Below, piece by piece: positions 6,464 to 10,419 of a stretch of 10,419 bases of DNA. The stretch is from an uncultured Lachnospiraceae bacterium (GTDB lineage Bacteria > Bacillota_A > Clostridia > Lachnospirales > Lachnospiraceae). Every line of letters begins with the position of its first letter. Positions within the stretch are counted from its first letter, which is position 1. The stretch lies in contig CAJUMT010000123.1 in NCBI GenBank assembly GCA_910587495.1, positions 1 to 10,419 on the forward strand, given 5' to 3'. The notes beneath the pieces were generated by a model. The model searched no databases. It worked only from the letters and a program-made list of their open reading frames with translations, and had not been told where the DNA came from. The position numbers and the translations under genes were made by a program.

Positions 6464-6733
6464 ATGAAGATACGAAAGCATATGCAGTTTTACGGAAGAG
6501 TTCAGGGCGTGGGGTTTCGGTATCACGCCACTTATAAAGCGCGGTTTCTTGGACTGACCGGTTGGGTGCGCAATTGTTATGATGGAAGCGTGGAAATGGA
6601 GGTGCAGGGGGAGCCGGAGCCAATTGATGATTTGATATCCTATCTGCACCGGCAGAGATTTATCCGCATTGACCATATGGATACAAAGATGCTTGAGTTG
6701 GAAGAAGAAAGAGATTTTAAAGAAAGAGGATAA
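6464..6733 (+). CDS. acyP: Acylphosphatase
   Basis: An 89-residue acylphosphatase, a small ferredoxin-like alpha/beta protein that hydrolyses carboxyl-phosphate bonds in acyl phosphates such as acetyl phosphate. The signature GRVQGVGFRYH (11-21) contains the phosphate-binding loop with the catalytic arginine R19. The second signature GWVRNCYDGSVEMEVQG follows with the catalytic asparagine N37. Length is normal for the family. ATG 6464 has GAGGTGA (6451-6457) upstream. It lies 30 bases behind clpA and 6 bases ahead of the DUF3786 gene, so co-transcription of all three is likely. The physiological substrate in bacteria is generally unsettled. Confidence 0.93.
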   Translation: MKIRKHMQFYGRVQGVGFRYHATYKARFLGLTGWVRNCYDGSVEMEVQGEPEPIDDLISYLHRQRFIRIDHMDTKMLELEEERDFKERG

Positions 6734-6739
6734 GGGAAG

Positions 6740-7387
6740 ATGAGCGTAAATTATCATGCATACCAAAGCAAAGGCGTGCTTTTTACCAACTATGAAGTGG
6801 TGTGCGGGCAGTGGCGGGAAGCGTTTACAGGGTACAATCCAGAGCGGATTATGAAAATTCTTCATCTTGCGCGGGACGAAGATCATCTGTATCTGACCTA
6901 CTTAGGGGAAAAGTACAGGCTTCGGCTGTCGGACGGCGTGCTGGAAAAACAAAAGGAAGAAACATGGATCGATGAACTTTACTTTAATGAATCCATGTCG
7001 GTGTATCACCTGTTGCATTACACGAAAGATGTTCCGGCTATATCCGGGAAATGGGTTCCCAGCCATACCATCGACGGGGTGGTAAGCCGGAACCCGGCGG
7101 TGAAAGATCCTCTGCTTTCGCCTTTTGAAGAAAAATATGCCGGAAGGACAGAAGATTTTAAAAAGTCATGCCGGGCAGCAGGAGGCATTGAGATCAAGGC
7201 AGGGGACGCAGCATATGAGTTTGAAGTATTTCCGCAGGTACATATGCAGCTGATCTTGTGGGATCAGGACGAAGATTTTCCGGCGCAGGTGCAGGTATTG
7301 GTGGATCAGTGCGTGACGGATTTTGTGCATTATGAGACGGTAGGATGTATGATCGCTGACCTTTTGGAGCGGCTGCAGGGAGAATAA
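6740..7387 (+). CDS. DUF3786 domain-containing protein
   Basis: A 215-residue soluble protein with no signal peptide or membrane segment. It matches the pattern I know as DUF3786: an EKYRLRLSDGVLE strand pair (about 56-68), a VYHLLHYTKDVPAISGKWVP segment, a PFEEKYAGRTEDFKKSCRAAGG helix, and the C-terminal block FPQVHMQLILWDQDEDFP followed by QVLVDQCVTDFVHYE. Such proteins are frequent in anaerobes, sometimes near corrinoid or metal-enzyme genes; the function is unknown. It starts six bases after the acylphosphatase stop, with AGAGGA (6725-6730) as ribosome binding site inside the end of that gene. No convincing terminator follows before the gntR promoter at 7423. Confidence 0.75.
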   Translation: MSVNYHAYQSKGVLFTNYEVVCGQWREAFTGYNPERIMKILHLARDEDHLYLTYLGEKYRLRLSDGVLEKQKEETWIDELYFNESMSVYHLLHYTKDVPAISGKWVPSHTIDGVVSRNPAVKDPLLSPFEEKYAGRTEDFKKSCRAAGGIEIKAGDAAYEFEVFPQVHMQLILWDQDEDFPAQVQVLVDQCVTDFVHYETVGCMIADLLERLQGE

Positions 7388-7422
7388 GCTGAAACTATTC
7401 TGGCAATTCCGGCCTGGTATAT

Positions 7423-7451
7423 TTGACTTTCATAAGTTAAGATGATATAAC
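7423..7451 (+). promoter_or_regulatory. Promoter of the GntR regulator gene
   Basis: TTGACT (7423-7428), 17 bases, TATAAC (7446-7451), predicting a start near 7458 and a leader of about 38 nt. The octamer ATAACAAT at 7447-7454 overlaps the -10 box and recurs at 8396-8403 in the leader of the glycosidase gene, so both may share a regulator site. Confidence 0.6.
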
Positions 7452-7495
7452 AATGTATAAAAAACCAATAACAAATGAAAGGCAAGACATAAATT

Positions 7496-8215
7496 ATGTT
7501 TAAATATGAAAGTATAGCAGAAAACATCCAGAACAAGATCCAGTCAGGGGAGTATAAAGCGGATGAAAAACTGCCCCAGGAAATGGAACTTTGCAGGATC
7601 TATGACGCTTCCAGGATTACGATCCGGGAGGCTTTGGATCTTCTGGTGTACAGGGGGCTGATCACAAGAAGGCGGGGCGCCGGCACTTATGTAAAAGCAA
7701 TCGTCGGAGAGAAACTCAATCCGGATGAATTTGCCAGATCCCAACAGTTTGGGGGATTTACAAGCGATATGAGGGGCAGGAAGGTAGAGTCAGAGATTCA
7801 TGATTTTACGCTACTGTGTGCGCCTGCGTCAGTGGCGGAAAAGTTGAAAGTGCCTAAGACGGCATTTGTCTGCTATATATGTCGAACCCGTTTGGTGGAC
7901 GGAGAACCTTATGTAGTGGAATATACCTATATGCCCACGGACTTTATTACGGGGATCACGGAGGAAGTAGTAAAAGGTTCCATTTATGCTTATATAGAAC
8001 ATCAGTTAAAATTAAAGATTAAAAGCGCCCACAGAACCAGCAGGGCGGACATGCCCACAGAGCAGGAAAGAGACTGGCTGGCGATTGGAGATGCTTCCCT
8101 GCCGATCCTTGAGGTGGAACAGACGGCATATCTGGATGACGGCAGGATATTTGAATATTCCAAATCCCGCCACAGAGGAGATTGTTTTGCGCTGCATACA
8201 GTCAGTGTACGGTAA
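7496..8215 (+). CDS. GntR family transcriptional regulator with UTRA domain
   Basis: A 239-residue regulator. The N-terminal winged helix-turn-helix (residues about 3-66) shows the GntR pattern IQNKIQSGEYKADEKLPQE, then DASRITIREALDLLVYRGLI and RRRGAGTYV. From about residue 90 onward it matches a UTRA ligand domain: FVCYICRTRLVDGEPYVVEY, then TYMPTDF, and the terminal EVEQTAYLDDGRIFEYSKSRHRGD. UTRA proteins of the HutC/TreR type usually repress sugar-uptake operons until a phospho-sugar binds. Its position just upstream of a phospho-glycosidase and EIIC supports that role. The ribosome binding site is weak: AAAGG at 7478-7482, 13 bases from the ATG. It has its own promoter and terminator, so it is transcribed separately from the glycosidase. 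Confidence 0.88.
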   Translation: MFKYESIAENIQNKIQSGEYKADEKLPQEMELCRIYDASRITIREALDLLVYRGLITRRRGAGTYVKAIVGEKLNPDEFARSQQFGGFTSDMRGRKVESEIHDFTLLCAPASVAEKLKVPKTAFVCYICRTRLVDGEPYVVEYTYMPTDFITGITEEVVKGSIYAYIEHQLKLKIKSAHRTSRADMPTEQERDWLAIGDASLPILEVEQTAYLDDGRIFEYSKSRHRGDCFALHTVSVR

Positions 8216-8240
8216 AAGTATAAGAAAAATAAAAAACAAC

Positions 8241-8293
8241 GGACTATGTCAAAGCAGATTGTATATCTGTCATGGCATAGTCCTTTTTCTTTT
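8241..8293 (+). terminator. Intrinsic terminator of the gntR gene
   Basis: GGACTATGTC (8241-8250) pairs with GGCATAGTCC (8274-8283) with one G-T pair. An inner CAGAT/ATCTG stem follows after a small internal loop. The T-rich tract TTTTTCTTTT (8284-8293) comes next. It lies 26 bases after the gntR stop and separates that gene from the sugar operon. Confidence 0.9.
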
Positions 8294-8335
8294 GGTAAAA
8301 ATGACATATTTATTAGAAAAATAAGGAAAATAGTA

Positions 8336-8363
8336 TTGACAAATTTAAAAGTTATATTATAAT
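8336..8363 (+). promoter_or_regulatory. Promoter of the glycosidase-EIIC operon
   Basis: A perfect TTGACA (8336-8341), 16 bases, then a perfect TATAAT (8358-8363). A second TATAAT lies at 8374-8379. Just downstream, TGTTAT (8371-8376) and ATAACA (8396-8401) form an inverted repeat in the AT-rich leader, placed where a repressor would block transcription. The gene's ribosome binding site GGAGGG follows at 8410-8415. Confidence 0.7.
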
Positions 8364-8420
8364 AAAAATATGTTATAATAAATATAATTTAAAACATAAC
8401 AATACGAACGGAGGGTGAGT

Positions 8421-9815
8421 ATGGAACTGAAGTTACCGAAGAACTTTTTTATGGGTGCGTCCATGTCAGGACCGCAGACGGAAGGCGCATACAAGACAGG
8501 CGGAAGGCTGGAAAATATCTGGGATACATGGTCGGATCTTGCGATCTCGGATTTCTATAATAAAGTCGGAAGCTATGTGGGTAATAACTTTTATGAAAAA
8601 TATGAAGAGGATATCCGGCTGTTAAAAAGTCTTGGCCTGGATTCGTTCAGAACTTCTATCCAGTGGAGCAGGCTTTTGGACCGGAACGGGAAGCTTAATC
8701 AGGAAGGGGCAGACTTTTATCATAAGGTCTGTGCCTGCGCGAAAGAGAACCAGATTGGGCTGTTTATGAACCTTTATCATTTTGATATGCCGACATATCT
8801 TTTTGAAAGAGGCGGATGGGAGAGCCGGGAGGTGGTGGAAGCCTATGCGGATTATGCAAGGACTGCTTTCAGGGAATTTGGAAAAGAGATTAAATACTGG
8901 TTTACCTTTAACGAACCTATCGTGGAGCCGGATCAAAGATACAGGGACGGACTGTGGTATCCTTTTGTGAAGGATGCAAAAAGAGGTATGACAGTGCAGT
9001 ACTATCTGTCGCTGGCGCACAGCTTGGCTGTGCGGGAATTCAGGCTGGCAAAAGAAGAAGGATATCTTCTGCCGGATGCCAGGATCGGCCTGATCAACTG
9101 TTTCGCGCCGCCCTACACAAAAGAAAATCCATCCCCGGAGGACTTGGAAGCGCTTCGTATGGAAGACGGTATTAAAAATCGCTGGTGGCTGGATCTGGTG
9201 ACAAAAGGGACGCTTCCGGAAGACGTACTGGATACTTTGCAGGCATGCGGCCTTATGCCTCAGGTTCGCCCGGGAGACAAAGAGATCCTGAAGTGCGGCG
9301 TCGTGGACTGGCTGGGATTTAATTATTATCACCCTTCCAGAATCCAGGCTCCTAAAGAAAAGACGGATGAAAAGGGATATCCAAAGTTTTCAGATCCCTA
9401 TGTATGGCCGGAAGCAAAGATGAATATCTACCGCGGCTGGGAGATCTATCCAAAGGGGATCTACGATTTTGGCATGAAGATGAAAGAAGAATATCCGGAT
9501 CTTAAGTTTTTTATATCTGAGAACGGCATGGGCGTGGAACATGAAGACCGTTTTCGGGATGCGTCCGGGGAGATACAGGACGATTACCGGATTGCATTTG
9601 TTAAGGAACATCTGGAATGGGTGCAAAAGGCAATCCAGGATGGCGCGCAGTGCATGGGCTACCATTACTGGGGATTGATAGATAACTGGTCCTGGAACAA
9701 CGCTTTTAAAAACCGCTACGGCATGATTGAAGTGGATCTGATGGGGAATTATCAGAGAAGATTTAAGAAATCTGCAAAGTGGCTGCAGGAGGTGATCCGG
9801 TCGAGGGAAAAATAG
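8421..9815 (+). CDS. GH1 family 6-phospho-beta-glycosidase
   Basis: A 464-residue cytoplasmic TIM-barrel enzyme of glycoside hydrolase family 1, normal length. It starts FFMGASMSGPQTEGAYKTGG, the usual substrate-binding N-terminus. The acid/base glutamate is E165 in TFNEP and the nucleophile is E367 in ISENGMG. In the aglycone/phosphate region the sequence is DNWSWNNAFKNRYG. Serine 424 stands where non-phospho beta-glucosidases carry glutamate, which favours a 6-phospho substrate. In classical phospho-enzymes the serine is followed by a lysine two residues before the tyrosine; here that place is N431 and the lysine is at 430. ATG 8421 was chosen because GGAGGG sits five bases upstream; a GTG at 8415 is in frame but lies inside the binding site. 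A PTS EIIC gene follows 64 bases later, supporting hydrolysis of a PTS-imported phospho-disaccharide such as cellobiose or another beta-glucoside. Confidence 0.9.
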   Translation: MELKLPKNFFMGASMSGPQTEGAYKTGGRLENIWDTWSDLAISDFYNKVGSYVGNNFYEKYEEDIRLLKSLGLDSFRTSIQWSRLLDRNGKLNQEGADFYHKVCACAKENQIGLFMNLYHFDMPTYLFERGGWESREVVEAYADYARTAFREFGKEIKYWFTFNEPIVEPDQRYRDGLWYPFVKDAKRGMTVQYYLSLAHSLAVREFRLAKEEGYLLPDARIGLINCFAPPYTKENPSPEDLEALRMEDGIKNRWWLDLVTKGTLPEDVLDTLQACGLMPQVRPGDKEILKCGVVDWLGFNYYHPSRIQAPKEKTDEKGYPKFSDPYVWPEAKMNIYRGWEIYPKGIYDFGMKMKEEYPDLKFFISENGMGVEHEDRFRDASGEIQDDYRIAFVKEHLEWVQKAIQDGAQCMGYHYWGLIDNWSWNNAFKNRYGMIEVDLMGNYQRRFKKSAKWLQEVIRSREK

Positions 9816-9825
9816 AGTATATACT
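9816..9825. promoter_or_regulatory. Perfect palindrome AGTATATACT, possible operator
   Basis: A perfect 10-bp palindrome directly after the glycosidase stop codon and 54 bases before the EIIC start. Its GTATATAC core is the same as in the known TreR operator of the GntR/UTRA class (TTGTATATACAA), so the neighbouring GntR protein could bind here. With AT-rich surroundings a chance occurrence is also possible. Confidence 0.3.
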
Positions 9826-9879
9826 TATCTATAAATCTTACAAACGGCTAAAAGAATGAAATAAGGAGGAAAAGTAGAC

Positions 9880-10410
9880 ATGGGTAATTCAAAATTTGTA
9901 GACAAATTTACTATGTTTGCGTCAAAACTTGGCAATGAAGTCCATCTAAGGTCCTTAAGGGACGCGTTTGCAACGATCATGCCTCTGTACATCCTGGCAG
10001 GTCTTGCGGTACTTATAAACAACACGGTATTCCAGTGGCTTTTGTCAGGAGACACACTGACAGGCGCGCAGTATTGGGGGACGCTGATCGTCAACGGTAC
10101 GCTGAATATCAGTTCCCTTTTGATCGCGCCGGTGATCGGCTATATGCTGTCCCAGAACAAGGGATACGAGAATCCCCTGGCAGCGGCGGTCATTTCCCTT
10201 GCGACACTGGTAGTCATGATGCCGAACACAGTCAGCATCACACCGGTGGGCGCGGAAGAAGGCGTGATGGTGCAGGGTGCGCTGACTTTTAGCAATGTGG
10301 GGACGGGTGCCATGTTCGCAGGCGTTATTATCGGTCTTGCAGCAACAGAACTTTTTATCTGGATCGAGGGCGTAAATAATTTTGTGTCTATGGAATTTGA
10401 GTTCTCCTGA
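9880..10410 (+). pseudogene. PTS EIIC permease, lactose/cellobiose type, frame broken
   Basis: The first 170 residues are a PTS permease of the lactose/cellobiose family, which carries the sugar across the membrane during phosphorylation. They start with the amphipathic segment and LGNEVHLRSLRDAFATIMPL, the family N-terminus. Membrane segments lie at about 28-50, 68-90, 97-116 and 141-162. The frame ends at TGA (10408-10410) after SMEFEFS, giving 176 residues where the family has roughly 430. In the +1 frame the bases at the stop read CCT GAT AAG GAT (10405-10416), PDKD, resembling the conserved PD-x-VPP motif that follows LFI...(K/E)F in intact homologues. A small indel in the TTCTCC run (10401-10407 area) is therefore likely. 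This could be a real frameshift, a programmed one, or a sequencing error. The window ends nine bases later. The ribosome binding site AAGGAGGA (9863-9870) is strong. Confidence 0.7.
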
Positions 10411-10419
10411 TAAGGATTC

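Noticed and set aside
7388..7422. Possible terminator after the DUF3786 gene (GGC...GCC near 7402-7414)
   Set aside because: Three-base arms and no T run; no real hairpin.
8415..8420. GTG start for the GH1 gene at 8415
   Set aside because: It overlaps the ribosome binding site GGAGGG itself; ATG 8421 has correct spacing.
8622..9332. A 236-residue antisense frame within the GH1 gene
   Set aside because: No family resemblance, no start context, and the GH1 frame on the plus strand is certain; it is a shadow of codon bias.
1..10407. GAGTTCTC present at both ends of the window (3-10 and 10400-10407), suggesting a flanking repeat
   Set aside because: Eight bases are too few, the surrounding bases differ, and the window ends are arbitrary; coincidence is the simplest reading.
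1..10419. tRNA, rRNA, CRISPR array or insertion-sequence transposase
   Set aside because: No cloverleaf-like segment, regularly spaced repeats or transposase motifs were seen on either strand.

Overview
The window looks like chromosomal DNA of an anaerobic Firmicute, most likely a Lachnospiraceae-type clostridium. The support is strong purine-rich ribosome binding sites, AT-rich intergenic regions with consensus sigma-A-like promoters, a PucR/CdaR-type regulator, a GntR/UTRA regulator beside a family 1 phospho-glycosidase and a PTS permease, a DUF3786 protein, and remnants of a surface protein with repeats typical of gut clostridia. The genus is inference; no rRNA or marker gene is present.

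Layout. (1) Positions 1-1327 are an accessory, partly decayed stretch. It holds a brnT-brnA type II toxin-antitoxin operon with a consensus promoter and a near-perfect palindromic operator. The toxin frame has no ordinary start codon: the expected ATG position reads ATA, and an ATG-TAA start-stop pair lies just upstream. Next come a minus-strand fragment of a YoeB-like toxin, with its start codon apparently changed to ACG and its catalytic C-terminus missing, and a plus-strand fragment of a repeat-containing surface protein. (2) Positions 1328-4075 hold a divergent pair: a URO-D superfamily protein on the minus strand, closed by a strong terminator, and a PucR-family regulator on the plus strand. 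Back-to-back promoters lie between them, with an inverted repeat around the -10 box of the URO-D gene. (3) Positions 4076-7387 hold a likely operon of a ClpA-type AAA+ unfoldase, an acylphosphatase and a DUF3786 protein. A roughly 90-nt long imperfect hairpin precedes it and looks like an insertion. (4) Positions 7388-10419 hold a beta-glucoside-type sugar locus: a GntR/UTRA regulator with its own promoter and terminator, then a GH1 phospho-glycosidase and a PTS EIIC permease.

How the genes work together. In the sugar locus the permease would import and phosphorylate a disaccharide with EIIA and EIIB proteins encoded elsewhere. The GH1 enzyme would split the phospho-disaccharide, and the GntR protein would sense a phospho-sugar. 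The EIIC frame stops at 176 residues, well short of the family's usual ~430. A +1 frame just before the stop reads PDKD, resembling the conserved PD-x-VPP segment, so a frameshift is likely. The URO-D/PucR pair looks like a self-contained regulator-target unit of unknown substrate.

Most worth following up: the startless but promoter-equipped brnT, the hairpin before clpA together with what looks like its unoccupied-site copy before the acylphosphatase gene, and the broken EIIC.
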